From Lolium rigidum (Eukaryota; Streptophyta; Magnoliopsida; Poales; Poaceae): 64,000 bases of DNA. The translations under genes and the position numbers were made by a program. The notes below the pieces were generated by a model. It was not told the origin of the DNA and did no database searches. It saw only the letters and a list, made by a program, of their open reading frames with translations. Below are positions 35,982-48,400 of this stretch, piece after piece. The stretch spans positions 36,512,256-36,576,255 of the forward strand of contig NC_061508.1 of the NCBI RefSeq assembly GCF_022539505.1, read 5' to 3'. Position 1 is the stretch's first letter, and each line of letters starts with the position of its first letter.

Positions 35982-38810
35982 AGTGTGAACAAATAGCGCT
36001 GGATCATGAAAACTAGGAGAGAAACCAACAACAGTCACCACAGAGGCAAAGCGCTTAAACCAGGCACGAGGGGCCTGTTTCAGGCCATAAAGAGAACGCC
36101 GAAGACGACAAACCATCCCATCGGGAACAGAATACCCAGGAGGAGGCTGCGTGTAAACCTCCTCACTCAACTCGCCATTAAGAAAAACCAGCGTCAAACA
36201 AAAGCGACAGCAAGAAGAGTACGCATAGTGGTCATATGAGCCACAGGGGCAAAAGTCTCATCATAGTCACGGCCGTGCTCCTGCTGAAAACCACGAGCCA
36301 CAAGACGCGCTTTATAACGCTCAAGAGATCCATCAGAGCGGGTCTTAATTTTATAGACCCAATCACACGTGATAGTACGAACACCAGGAGGGGGAGAAAC
36401 GAGATCCCAGGTGCCAGTGCGCTCAAGCGCAGCAATCTCCTCAGCCATGGCAAGCTGCCATTCAGGATGACGCTCGGCATCCCGATAAGAAGTCGGCTCG
36501 GAGGCAATAGAGAGACCATACTGACTAGGAGAGTAACGGTTTGGAGCACAGCATTGACGATCAGGCCGTGAAGAGGGAAGCTCATCGGCGGAATACGACT
36601 CATCGGAAGAAGAGGAAGAAGGAACAGCAGAGAAAGGGTCCGAAGCCGGAGAACGAGGAGAACTAGGGGAACTAGACGAAGGAGAGGATGGCGCCGAGGT
36701 CGAAGGGGGCGCATCAGAACTAAGAGGTCGAGGAGAAGGCACAGTGGGAGGTGCATCAGGAAATAGAAGAAAAGATATATCATCCACCGGGTAAGTACCA
36801 GAGGTGGGGCGAGGATAGAAGGGATGCGTCTCATCAAACGTGACATCACGAGAGATACGCATCCGACGACCAACGGGGTCCCAACAGCGATAGCCCTTAT
36901 GCTCATCACTGTATCCGAGAAAAACACACTCAACAGACTGAGCGGTCAGTTTGGTGAGTTCGCAAGGAGGTAGGAGGATATAGCAAACGCAACCAAATAA
37001 ACGAAGAGTCGAGTAGTCTGGAGAACTACTAGAGAGACGCTCGAGAGGAATGCCACCTTGAAGGGCAGCAGAAGGCTGAATGTTAATGAGGTAAGTCGAC
37101 GTAGCGACAGCCTCAGCCCAGAAATGCGGTGGAAGAGAGGAAGCAATCATCATAGCACAGGTAGTCTCAAGAATATGACGATGCTTATGCTCGGCGACAC
37201 CATTTTGAGCATGCGCGCCGGGACACGAGAACTGAGCGAGGATGCCCTGCTCAGCAAGGACACCACGCAGGTGTTGGGAGATATACTCACGAAACACACG
37301 AATAGGCGTGGAATACTGAGTACGAACCATGGCTGAAAAATGCTGATAAATAGAGAGCACCTCAGTGCTAGAGCGCATAAAAAACAACCGGGTGTACCGT
37401 GAAAAATCATCAATGAATAAAATATAGTATCGATGACCCCCTTTTGAAGCAAAGGGAGCCAGACCCCAAACATCTGAATGAACTAAATCAAAAGGTCGCT
37501 GAGATACAAACACACTAGTAGGATAGGGAAGCTGAATTTGTTTGTCTAACCTACAACCCTGACAGTTTAAAGACACATCTCCTAAGACAGACCCCAGAAG
37601 ACCACGACGGACTAATGACGATAAACGGGAGCCACAAAGGTGACCCAGACGATGATGCCACTGCTGAAAAGAGCTAGTGACGGAAGCAGCAACCGCAGGA
37701 GAACTGGCAGATGAAGTGTTAGCGGATGGAACGCGAAGCCAGTCTAACTCCCATAGCTCCGGAGACTCAAGGCTGCGAGGGCCAGCTCCAACCAGGGCCT
37801 GTGTACGGCGGTCATGAACATCACAAGAATCAGCGTCAAGAATGACGCGACAATCAGAATCAGTAAGCTGACTAGCAGAAAAAAGATTCATCTTAAAACT
37901 AGGAACATGAGAAACGTCAGGAACAGAGAAATAGGGAGTAGAGAGGGTGCCTCGAGTGAAAACAGGAAGAGAGGTACCATCAACCGTGATAACACAGACA
38001 AGAGAAATAAGAGAGCGAAGAGCAGAAAGAATAGAAGCCGCAGAAGTCATATGAAAAGAAGCTCCAGAATCTAGATACCACGGGGATGACGTACCTGACT
38101 GTGTAGAAGATGGTGGTCGCGCGCTGCCAGAAGAGCTAGACACAGAACCAGCAGTACCCGACGAGGAAGAGCCTGTAGCAGTGAGCAGACCATGAAGACC
38201 ACGAATAATGTCCTGATCAGAGAGTGCAACTGCAGAAGATCCTGAAGAACCAGCCTGCTTACAAGCATGGTACTGCTGACGTAAACTGGGATCCCTCCTC
38301 CAGCAGCTAGAGACATCGTGGCTAGGCTTGCCAAAGTAGGAGCAGGGAGGACGAGGAGGTGTTGTCATACCATGAGGCTGCTGAGGCTGACTCTGGCCCT
38401 GGACCAGCGGAGTAGAGAGTATCGGCGGTACTGGAGACCACAACGAAGCCGACGGCACAGGAGGACCATGAGAAGACGGCACAGGAGGACCACGAGCAGC
38501 AAGTACATAGGGAACCTCAATTCGACCAGCACCACGAAGACGAGTCTCCTCAGCACGCAGAGAGCGGAACACGACCACGGGCAAGCAGCTGGGCACGACG
38601 AGGCTCAAACTCCTTACGGAGCCGCGACAAGAACTCAAATACGCGCTGAAACTCCAGATCCACGCGCACAGTCAGACAGCAGGGACAGGTGGCACACACA
38701 GCTGTACGAAGAGAATCAAGCTAACGCCAGATAGCAGCACTCTGAGTATAGAACTCATCAATAGTGGCTCCTGGCGAACCACAGACAGGTAAAGAGCATC
38801 CGCAGACGGC
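35982..38810 (-). pseudogene. Copia gag C-terminus, protease, integrase, RT N-terminus
   Basis: The longest open part runs from 38638 to 36194 (814 codons). In order: a zinc knuckle (C99...H107...C112) whose second Cys is Phe102; protease WYLDSGAS (187-194); pre-integrase WHHRLGH and CQGC (327-362); integrase with D389 (HSDVWG) and E483 (NGVAE), but the segment that should hold the middle Asp is deleted at about residue 450 (IRVFREYIS); C-terminal GCVCYILLP and CVFLGYS; then RT start TWDLV, DWVYKIK, RYKARLVARGFQQ, DETFAPVA. A frameshift near 36195 leads to NGELSEEVYTQPPPGY and RRSLYGLKQAPRAW. Upstream of 38638 the gag frame has stops. Two catalytic losses plus frameshifts make it non-functional. 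Confidence 0.92.
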
Positions 38811-40413
38811 TGATACGTCTCCGACGTATCGATAATTTCTTATGTTCTATGCCATATTATTGATGATACCTACATGTTTTATGCACACTTTATGTCATAT
38901 TCGTGCATTTTCTGGAACTAACCTATTAACAAGATGCCGAAGTGTCGATTCTTGTTTTCTGCTGTTTTTGGTTTCGGAAATCCTAGTAACGAAATATTCT
39001 CGGAATTGGACGAAATCAAGACCCGGGGGCCTATTTTGCCACGAACCTTCCAGAAGACCGAAGAGCATACGAAGTGGGGCCACGAGGTGGCGACACCACA
39101 AGGCGGCGCGGCCAAGGGGGGCCCGCGCCGCCCTATGGTGTGGGCCCCTCGTCAGCCCTCCGACTCCGCCCTTCCGCCTACTTAAAGCCTTCGTCGCGAA
39201 ACCCCTGAGGCGAAAAACCACGATACGGAAAACCTTCCAGAGACGATGCCGCCGCCAATCCCATCTCGGGGGATTCTGGAGATCTCCTCCGGCACCCTGC
39301 CGGAGAGGGGATTCATCTCCCGGAGGACTCTACACCGCCATGGTCGCCTCCGGAGTGATGAGTGAGTAGTTCACCCCTGGACTATGGGTCCATAGCAGTA
39401 GCTAGATGGTTGTCTTCTCCTCATTGTGCTTCATTGTTGGATCTTGTGAGCTGCCTAACATGATCAAGATCATCTATCTGTAATACTCTATGTTGTGTTT
39501 GTCGGGATCCGATGGATAGAGAATACCATGTTATGTTAATTATCAAGTTATTACATATGTGTTGTTTATGATCTTGCATGATCTCCGTTATTAGTAGAGG
39601 CTCTGGCCAAGTTGATGCTAGTAACTCCAAGAGGGAGTATTTATGCTCGATAGTGGGTTCATGCCTGCATTGACACCTGGGACAGTGACGAAAAGTTCTA
39701 AGGTTGTGTTGTCGTCGTTGCCACTAGGGATAAAACATTGATGCTATGTCCGAGGATGTAGTTATTGATTACATTACGCACCATACTTAATGCAATTGTC
39801 CGTTGCTTAGCAACTTAATACTGGAAGGGGTTCGGAGATAACCTCGAAGGTGGACTTTTTAGGCATAGATGCGGTTGGATGGCGGTCTATGTACTTTGTC
39901 GTAATGCCCAATTAAATCTCACTATACTTATCATGACATGTATGTGCATTGTTATGCTCTCTCTATTTGTCAATTGCCCGACTGTAATTTGTTCACCCAA
40001 CATGCTTTTATCTTATGGGAGAGACACCTCTAGTGAACTGTGGACCCCGGTCCATTCTTTAATACCTGAAATACAAATCTGCTCTGCAATACTTGTTTTT
40101 ACTGTTTTCTTTGCAAACAATCATCTTCCACACAATACGGTTAATCCTTTGTTACAGCAAGCCGGTGAGATTGACAACCTCACTTCGTTTCGTTGGGGCA
40201 AAGTACTTTAGTTGTGTTGTGCAGGTTCCACGTTGGCGCCGGAATCCCTGGTGTTGCGCCGCACTACATCCCGCCGCCATCAACCTTCAACGTGCTTCTT
40301 GGCTCCTCCTGGTTCGATAAACCTTGGTTTCTTTCTGAGGGAAAACTTGCTGCTGTGCGCATCATACCTTCCTCTTGGGGTTCCCCAACGAACGTGTGAA
40401 ATACACGCCATCA
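38811..40413 (+). mobile_element. Solo LTR (1603 bp), same family as 8268-16407
   Basis: Starts TGATACGTCTCCGACGTATC and ends 'acacgccatca'. The flanks are ACGGC (38806-38810) and ACGGT (40414-40418), a target duplication with one later transition. It is alignable with both LTRs of the element at 8268 over its whole length, with more differences from each than they have from each other. It interrupts the Copia gag between RYQP and SADA. Confidence 0.9.
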
Positions 40414-40879
40414 ACGGTTGATAGCGCTGACGAAAAAAATCCCACTGAGCAGCAACAGTGGGAAGACCCATGAACTCAGCAGCATACTGAGGCAGAACAC
40501 TGGAAGTGAGAACAGCAGCAGCCCGAGCATCCTCATCTATCCACTGAGTGTAGTCAGTCAGATCCAGCCGGTACATCGCAACAACGGTAGAATACTCCCG
40601 GACCTTCCGGTCATACTCAGCCAGAGCAGTATCATCAGCACTCTTGGCTGCATCCTTGACCTCCTGAGTAGCATCGGGGGCAAGGGCAACGGGCGCCGGT
40701 GGAATAGGCGCCGTAGGAGCAGTGGGGCGCGGCGGACTGGGGACCTCGCCAGAAAGCACACGCCAAAGACGAAGACCGCGCATGTGGACGCGCATAAAGA
40801 CAGCGAAATCAGGATAATTCGCGCTATCAAAAATCACCGGGCAGCGAGGAATCGCAAGATAGCCCGACGAGGAAGACAT
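40414..40879 (-). pseudogene. Copia gag N-terminal fragment
   Basis: ATG at 40879 opens MSSSSGYLAIPRCPVIFD, then NYPDFAVFMRVHMRGLRLW and a Pro/Ala-rich linker, YDRKVREYSTVVAMYRL, and WDFFRQRYQ where the solo LTR enters. The tryptophan-containing 'LW.vL.G' and 'W..l...Y' features are typical of Copia gag polyproteins. The preceding sequence has no recognisable primer site or LTR. Confidence 0.8.
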
Positions 40880-42339
40880 GGCTTTTTTTTTCTAAGACCG
40901 GAAGGAAAGGGAACGAAAGGGTCATGACGGTGCACCATCAAAGCCATTAATTACGACCAAGCAACAGCGGCGGCGGCTCCACGGAGCGTCGACTCGCAGC
41001 CCACAAAACCAACAAAGCGGCCCAATTACTGTCGCAGGCCTGGTTCACCACAAGGCGTCGAGGTCATTTTGTGGAGTAGCGGCCCAGTCACGTTGGCTGA
41101 GCGTAACGCGCGGTTGACGCAGCAAAAATTGCACAGACACGAGCGATACTATGGCCAAGAGATCCTGAGCATACAGGAGCATAATTGGACGGCTAATGAT
41201 TCCAAAACGCTGAGAAGGGGCCTAGCTGGTTCAGTTTTACTGTCTCTTAATATAGAATGATCGTGCTTGTAAATCATGTTCTTATCAGAAAATTATGTAC
41301 CATAGCATGCATCATAGCACTCTGATATACACCCCTTCAGTATTGCAGCCCAACTGCCCAAGGGTGAACTGGACTTTGCACACCAAACATATGCGACGCT
41401 AACATAGGTTGTTGGCTGATAATTCACAATATGTTCAGTTGTTCTACTACACTATACTTGATTCCTTACTACAGTCTATGAAAGGTCAACAAGGTTCTTG
41501 CCGAACAGCACTTCAGAAAATAAGCTAGGCAAAGAACATACTAATTAGCAAAGCTACTTCTCAGCTATAGGCTAGGCAAATGTTCGTCTAGCTTGTGAAC
41601 AAGTTCTTGCCTAGATTTGGAGAACGGTTGCTCACTAGTAAGGGTGCTTACGTTATCAAGTTGTATATCGTTCTTGTGAAAAAAAAGCTAAACAAACACA
41701 AGCATTTACCTAAGTTAACTTTGCACCACAAGCCCAAAGTACAAATTTGCACTAAAGCTTTTCACCATGAGTTCTCTTGTAGATGTTGTGAGCTCAAAGC
41801 CTGAAACCTTCTATTCGTTAGTGTTGCATAGTTAACCATCCGCAAAGGGAGATTTTGCAAATCTGCCTTGATTCTTGAGTGGTTCGTGCTTGAGGAAGCT
41901 ACCTTGTGTTTTTCTTTTTTTCTTTGGTTACTTAGATCCACAGGAAGCCATCAGCGAGTTACTATTCTCTGGCGTCATGAGTTCATCCTATGAAATAACC
42001 GTGCAGCTGCAACACAAACTACAACAACCAGAGTCCGCGCTCACAAAGCACACGCTTTATCGAGAGACCTTGTTTTGATTAGGCCATATTTTTCGATAGA
42101 CCTTGTTGGGCTTAGTGGGAGGATACCAAAATAGTTCAGTAACTTCTCATTCAATAAATAGACAAGTAGCCGACCTTCAGGAGGACTTCCAAATGTAAGG
42201 AAAGCAATCAATATTGTAAGTTAGTTGGCAAGAGAGGAGTGATTCCATTGTCCTATGGAGCGTCTGTGGTAAAGTGTGTGCACATATTTTACTATAATAT
42301 AAATTTCTCATGGATTCCGGTAGACAATTTATTAGATTA
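40880..42339. other. No gene seen; Copia 5' flank and background DNA
   Basis: 40880-41050 may still be Copia leader. Beyond that is low-copy AT-rich DNA with small frames only. I searched for the LTR end and a tRNA-Met-type primer site on the minus strand and did not find them. Confidence 0.3.
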
Positions 42340-44213
42340 TCCATCAAGAACATAACCACCAAATTCAAGGTAAAAGATAATCAACGGCTTATCCTAGATT
42401 CTAAGACAATCTAGGAGAAGTAGATTTCCTTTAGTCCACGCTAAAAACATTCATTTTGGCCTAGAGTTTTTGTATGGTGAACCCTCCAAACGATCAGTTG
42501 TGGTTATCCTCATGATTTTGATCAAAATAGGTGTTTTGGAAATCCAATTCATTTAAAATGGAATTTAAATACTTTAGCAAAAATAAAGAGGACAAATTCC
42601 AATGATTATTGCGGTGGTGTGTGAGGTTGTTCAGCTAGATTTAGCCATATTCAGCCTTCTATTTTGGAACTATCTTTTGTTTCCAAGAAAGCTATTGCAT
42701 GAAAGTTCTATGATATAGAAGTATTGCCTCCTTTATCGGAGTGGCTTCACAAAATAATTTACTACATGTTGATTTTTTGTGATGGCCCAGAAAGAAATCC
42801 TAATTATCATTTGCATGTCGATGTAAAATACGCAATGGAGGAAATGCACAGTATGGTCAAGCCATCGCGTGCCTGTGAAATGTGGCCGTGTATCAGCTTG
42901 CAAAGTTGTAGTCCTACTGCAACTACTGCTACTTCTCACACTTGCGCTAACCACTTTCCCTAACAGGAGATTTATTAATTAATTTGCGACCAAGTTACGA
43001 TTGTCGGTGTTCTACGGTATGACATGCAGTAAATAGCGCGATGCATGCGCAAATCATTTAGAAATCACAAGGGCCTCTAGGATTCAAAGGAATTGCAAAG
43101 GATTTTTGGATTAAAATGCTTATGATTCGTTTGATTTGCTTGATGGAATCCCATAGGATTTTTTTTTACAAAGGTCCTTTGCACTGGGTCTCTTCAAACC
43201 TACTTTTCAGAATACTTTGTTTTCATGTGATGGCATCATGGCGCATATGAATCTTACGAGGTTGGAGTAGGCATGAAATGGCAATCCTGCATTTTTCCAT
43301 ATCTTGCAATTTTACAATCCTACGAATCAAAGAATCAAAGGAGTCTAATGTATGCCCACCTTCGCCTCGACATGCTACTCTTAATAGAAGTAAACCATGC
43401 TTAATACATTTCTACATCGTGCCATATCACCGAGAAGAAGATCTGGCTGTATTCTGTCGGTCTGACAAGGGCCCGATGGAACCAAATTTGTTACATAATT
43501 GAACTTTACGTTCGAGAATGGAACAAAACGAAAATGCCGCGCCAATTCTATCATAAACGAACCACACCAGTGTCACCAGCATGTACATATTTTGTAGAGA
43601 ACATGAAGCTGGGCCACTTTTATATAGAAAGTACCAGAGTTGCATTGGGATGCTAGTTTCGTAGTCAGAACCAAAATCAGGTTAAAGCTAGGTGCCACCT
43701 ACAAGTCGACGCAAATAGGAAAAGCTGAGGCAAGAGCAAAGTTCAGCAAGCTATCTTAACCAAAACATCCAAGAACGAGATTGTAACATGTGTTTTTGCC
43801 ATTACTTTTGGCCACACCCGGCCGTTCTCCTGAGGACTTCGTACAATCAAATCGTGGGCGACTTGGCCACATGGGAATTTAGACCATCATCTCCAAAGTG
43901 GTGTAGTATTGTACTCTATGATCCCTCCCACTCCTAGTGCTACTTGCGCTAGAAGATAATACTTGCATGGTTTATAGCATTGGAAAATGCACCTTATTCC
44001 AGTCGCAAATATTTGGATCGAATGCATAACATTAGAAGGCGGCTAAGTTGCGTCGTCTCTCTCACTCTCCCTAGTTTATAAGGTGAGCAACCCAAGCGTG
44101 TTTGGTTTGATGGGTTCCAACTACAATAAAAGCACGATGACACATGGATTCATAATGGTACTTGAGTGCACAATGTCCCCGATGCTGCCGTTTATCTATC
44201 ATGAAGTAGCTGG
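42340..44213. repeat. Background unit with R4-like and R1 blocks
   Basis: 'agaacataaccaccaaattc' at about 42348 matches the ends of R3 copies (16820 and 57190). 42730-43060 is a weak R4 copy ('cagcttgcaaagt', 'ctactgcaactactgct', 'gcgctaaccac'). 43860-44213 is R1 copy 4. The R1 copy is cut at 44213 by the CACTA element and resumes at 56470 with 'tggcgccatga'. Confidence 0.55.
43071..43345. mobile_element. Decayed Tourist-like MITE
   Basis: The ends 'gggcctctaggattcaaagg' and 'gaatcaaaggagtct' are imperfect inverted repeats related to those of the MITE at 22621. The interior has the same 'aatcctacgaatcaaag'-type motifs. The exact ends are uncertain. Confidence 0.5.
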
Positions 44214-44620
44214 CACTACGGGAGAGCCGCCATGTGCCGACGGCCAGCCCATGTGCCGACGGCCAAATGTCGGGGCCGTCGGCACAGACGCCCTCGTCGA
44301 CCGGCGACGGAGCTGACCGTCGGCGCAAGGTCACCGTCGGCACACTGCTGTCTACACCGACGGCCACCGTCGGCGCAAACCGGACCGTCGGCACAGGAAG
44401 TAGGCGCCCGAAGGTCACCGTCGGCACAGCCACGACCGTCGGTACACGCGCTGACAGGCGGGCCCAGCCGTTAAACTGTCACGGCGCCGTCTGCACTGTG
44501 CCGACGGTAGCCCACGGTGCAACGGCGGCCGTCGGCACAGGGACTGACTGCTGGGTCCCCCTTATGCTGTGCCGACGGTGACCCACGGCACAACCAAGGC
44601 CGTCGGCACAGCCAATTATG
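44214..44620. repeat. CACTA left terminus and subterminal repeat array
   Basis: CACTACGGGA opens the array. At least a dozen direct and inverted 10-12-bp motifs of the form 'gtgccgacgg'/'ccgtcggcac' follow, separated by 5-25 bases. In En/Spm elements such arrays bind the element's own TNPA protein. Confidence 0.9.
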
Positions 44621-44794
44621 CACATTTTTTGTTTTTCCGTTTTTTTGCATCAAAGAGATAATTATTACCCATATAATTATTAATCCCAATCATTTTTTTG
44701 TTTATTTCTTTCTCATCGCTATTTTGGCAAACCCCTTTGCGAGAAACCTATATATATGTATAAGGCCGGTATAGATCCCTCACGGGACCCCGGT

Positions 44795-45160
44795 CTAGGG
44801 TTTTCTCGAAATCGAGGATCGGAGAGTGATTTGAGATGGTTTTATATCCAATGCTACCCCCAAGTGTGTTCGGCTTCTCGGACATGGGGTTCACTTAGGC
44901 GGATCTCGGATCTATAGGGGGAACTCCCTCGGAGGTGAACCGAGAGAGAAACTTGAGATCATATGGGATGATCTTTGTTACCACATGTACCTATGACCTA
45001 ACCAAGCTCAAATGGAGGCATATGCCCACCGGGGACCCCGATGGGATGCGGTCAAAGGGGTAGACCGCGCGGTCAATAGAACTAGGGTTTCACCGAAATC
45101 GAGCCTCGGAGGGTGAATGGCCCCAAAACTTGTGTGTGTCCACGGAGAATGCATAAAAGT
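44795..45160. repeat. 338-bp internal repeat, left copy
   Basis: About 1.1 diverged copies of the unit found at 50196-51130. Shared landmarks are 'ccacatgtacctatgaccta', 'aagctcaaatggaggca', 'gaccccgatgggatgcg' and 'aaacttgtgtgtgtccac'. It lies on the far side of the AP2/ERF gene from the main array. Confidence 0.85.
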
Positions 45161-45380
45161 GATACATTTAAGAACTTAATACCCAGACACGATACAAAAC
45201 ACTTAAATAACTAGAACCACACACATACCAAAGCGCTTAAAGAACTAGACCCACACACGAACCGAAACACTTAAAGAACTACACCCACACAGGACCAAAA
45301 CACTTAAAGAACTAGACCCACACACAAACCAAAACATTTAAAGAACTACACCCACACACGAACAAAGCACTTAACACTGG
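45160..45380. repeat. Short tandem repeat, unit about 35 bp
   Basis: About six degenerate copies of 'acttaaagaactagaccc' plus 'acacac' spacers. It lies just beyond the stop codon of the AP2/ERF gene and may contain its 3' UTR. Confidence 0.8.
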
Positions 45381-45430
45381 GTCGACACATGACCCGCTAG
45401 ACACACGGACTCGACACACACACATATTAA

Positions 45431-48400
45431 TCAGAAGTCGAAATCTTCGTCCTCGCTGGGGGTGTCCTCTGAAGCGGTACTTGAGAGGTGCCATGTAACG
45501 GTCCCGGGTAGCACCCCTAATAGATTTTCTTGTTCTTTTTCTTTTATGCATCATCATGCATCATGCATCATATCATCCACAATATTTTATCAAATAAAAA
45601 TTATTTGGAATAAAACTATTTTGAGTTTCCCCCTCTCATAAGGTTTATTTAATAAACCTCTCTTCTATGTTTCTTTTCACAAACCCTGAACTCCCACAAC
45701 TATATAGTAAATAAAACTAATTTCAAATACTTTCAATTTAAAAGCAAACCTGGTTCTGCTTGTTTTCAAAAATAGTTTCCAACCAGTTTTCAAAACAAAA
45801 GGAATTTTTTTTTTAAAAGAGAAAACCCCCCCTCTAACCTAACCAGCAGCCAACCCCTGGCCCTTCTCCCTTTTCCTCCCCGTCCGGCCCACTTTCCCCC
45901 TCTCTCTTCTGGCCCAGCCCACCCGCCCAGTACCCCTTCGCTCCCTTCTTTCTCTTTCCTTGTCTCCTTCCCTCACGCGTTTCACGCCGAAGCAGAGAGG
46001 GAGGAGCACGGCGCCTCCACTTTATGCCGCGCGTGGTCCTCCTTTCCCTCCCCTTTATCCCTGGCACCAGCGCATCCACACCAACTCTCACATCCTCATC
46101 CTCTTTTTCCTTTTCCCTTTCTTCCTCTCCAAGAACAAGGCAGAGGAGAAACTACCGTGAGCCACCGCGCCAACCTCACCGTCGATCCGCCGCTACAGAC
46201 TACCCCGCGTCAAGCCGATGCCGCCAGCAGCTCCGCCTTGATCCCCTCTCCCTCCACACCGAAGGAATCGAGCCGGGGTGCACTAAATCGTCGCCGTTTC
46301 CACCGTTTCTTCTCCGACTCCGGCGGACAAAGTCGTCGTCTCCGGCGCCGGTCGTCCACCTCCGACCAAACGGAGTTCACCGTTGACCTCCTGGTAACCC
46401 TGCGGTCCTCCTGGACATCTTTTCCCCCTCCTTCGCTTCCGTTTTCTTCTCTTCCCATGGTGACCACCACCTCCGTCCGCTCGCAGATGCTCGTCGCCGG
46501 CAAGGTTCCCGTGAGCCCCTTCGAACGACGCCATCTCCATCTTGTTCAGCGCATCGAGGCGCCCCTCCTGCGCCCTTTCCCCGTCCCATCTCGGCCTCCC
46601 TCGTCAAGGCCGTCGCCGTCAGGACGCTCCTGCGCATCAGCACCGTCGCGTCCGTATCCCTCCCGGTGTCCTCCGCCCTCCTCGAGCCGTCCGCTCCGCC
46701 AATGACCCCCTGGGTGAGCCGCCGTACCTCCCCCTTCTTTTCCGTGTCCAGCGCGCACCGTGCGCCGCCTTCCCGTGGTCACCGTCGGCCAGTTTCAGCG
46801 CCAGACGGCGGAGGTGCTAACCTCTTTCAGTTTCGTCAGGTAAAACAGAGAACAGCAGCAGCATCCCAAGGTCCGCCAGCGTGGCGTCCAGCGTGGCCGC
46901 GTAGGCCCCCCTCGTCAGCGACCACGGGTCAAATCCGCCCGGTGAGAAACCTCCCCCAGATCTGGATCTCGTCCTTTTTGCGCTAAACCCCCTGGATCTA
47001 CTCAAAATCAACCCGCAGTCCTCCCCTGTACATGATTTTGTTTTCGGGTCCTTTTTCATTTAAAATAAAATGCTGGTTATCTATTTTAAATAATAAATAA
47101 ACACTAATCTGTTAATAACTTTTAATTGGTAATTCAAAATAAAATGTGTTATATATGAATTTTGATCAGAAAAACACGAGGATCATGAATATGCCATCCA
47201 TTCACCTGTTTGCATCATGCAACATGTAGTTCATCGACATTCGTGTATGTTTCACCTTAATGACATGCGGAGTATTTCGGACACCGACTATGGTTTTCCC
47301 CGCTCCGTTTAATATTGAAGTAGCGCACCCTTGCCATGCTATGCCATGTTAACAACCACTTAACTTCGCCGGTAGAAAATGCAAGTCCAACTCTAATTTG
47401 TTTGTCCGGGGTTCCGACTCCGCTTAAATTGGATAAGTTGCATCGCATCATATCTGCCATGCCATGCATATCATATCATGATCATGCTGGATCTTCTTTA
47501 TCCGTAGTTGTAAGATGTGCATTCGATGTTTGTTGTAGCATTTGCTTCTTCTCGGGATAGGATCACGAAGTGTTGATGTGAGATACGACGAGTTCTCCGA
47601 CATGTTCTTCTGCAGCTTTTCACAGGCGAGCCCTCTCTCTTCACCTATTTTACTCTCTCCCTCGCACTGCTATCCTTATGTTGCGATTCTGTATCGAGTC
47701 ACGTGTCATATTCCACTTGTTTACCATAATAATCCTATATGTATCATTCCTTAACCATAGCCGTTGCTTGATGTTTGAGCCTTGCGAGTCGTAGGCGTGT
47801 TTAGGTTCTGTTGTTTATCTCGATATGTTATCGGGATATGTTGGGTTGTTGGGAGGTTATCACATGCTATATCAGTTGTTGGAGATACACATGCTTTACT
47901 TAATTGTTAACAACTAAAATTGTAAGCAGAGGCATCTGTGAGCCCCTTTGCGAAAGCATCGGAACTTTGACTCGCTAATGTCCCCTAGGACCCGAGTTCT
48001 TGTTATCTGTTCCGAGAATGAGCGCTCTACCCATGCGTGGGGATTCACTGGGACCCCCCTCACCCATTACCTTTTCTCAAGTTAGTTGAAAAGGGGGCCA
48101 CAACCTTGGTTTTATTTGGTGCACGCATATTTATTACTGTTGCCTTCTGGTGTTTACTTCCTGTTGCCTTCGGGTGGTTTATTTTTGTACTGTACTGCAT
48201 AATTGCTAGACGACTTATCTAGTGCTTGGCCGTTAGTGCCCGCCTAGACGCCTACGCAACCTCTGGGTCCGTCTCGGAGTACGGCCGGACTTCGTCACGG
48301 GTAGCTTAGTTGGGTGGCCCCCTAGACTTTCTTGTTGAACTGGGAACGGTCTTGTTGTGAGACATCCACCCGTCGTAAGTGGGTCGAGCATGCGTATGGT

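Larger units (their letters stand above)
26643..40879 (-). mobile_element. Copia LTR retrotransposon, split by three insertions
   Basis: Minus-strand element. Pieces in coding order: gag N-terminus 40414-40879; gag C-terminus, protease, integrase and first RT part 35982-38810; RT core and connection 28691-29289; RNase H and 3' end 26776-27175; 3' LTR 26643-26775. Each break is a later LTR-type insertion with its own target duplication, and the polyprotein reads sensibly across each junction (for example VFLGG|S..LVAWKTKK). The 5' LTR and primer site are not found beyond 40879, so the 5' end is truncated or diverged. Stops, frameshifts and lost motif residues show it is dead. Confidence 0.9.

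Noticed and set aside
46157..46705. 182-codon Pro/Ser/Arg-rich open frame and overlapping frames on both strands
   Set aside because: It lies in the GC-rich zone of a solo LTR bounded by TGCCA; frames are open in several phases because of composition and show no domain.
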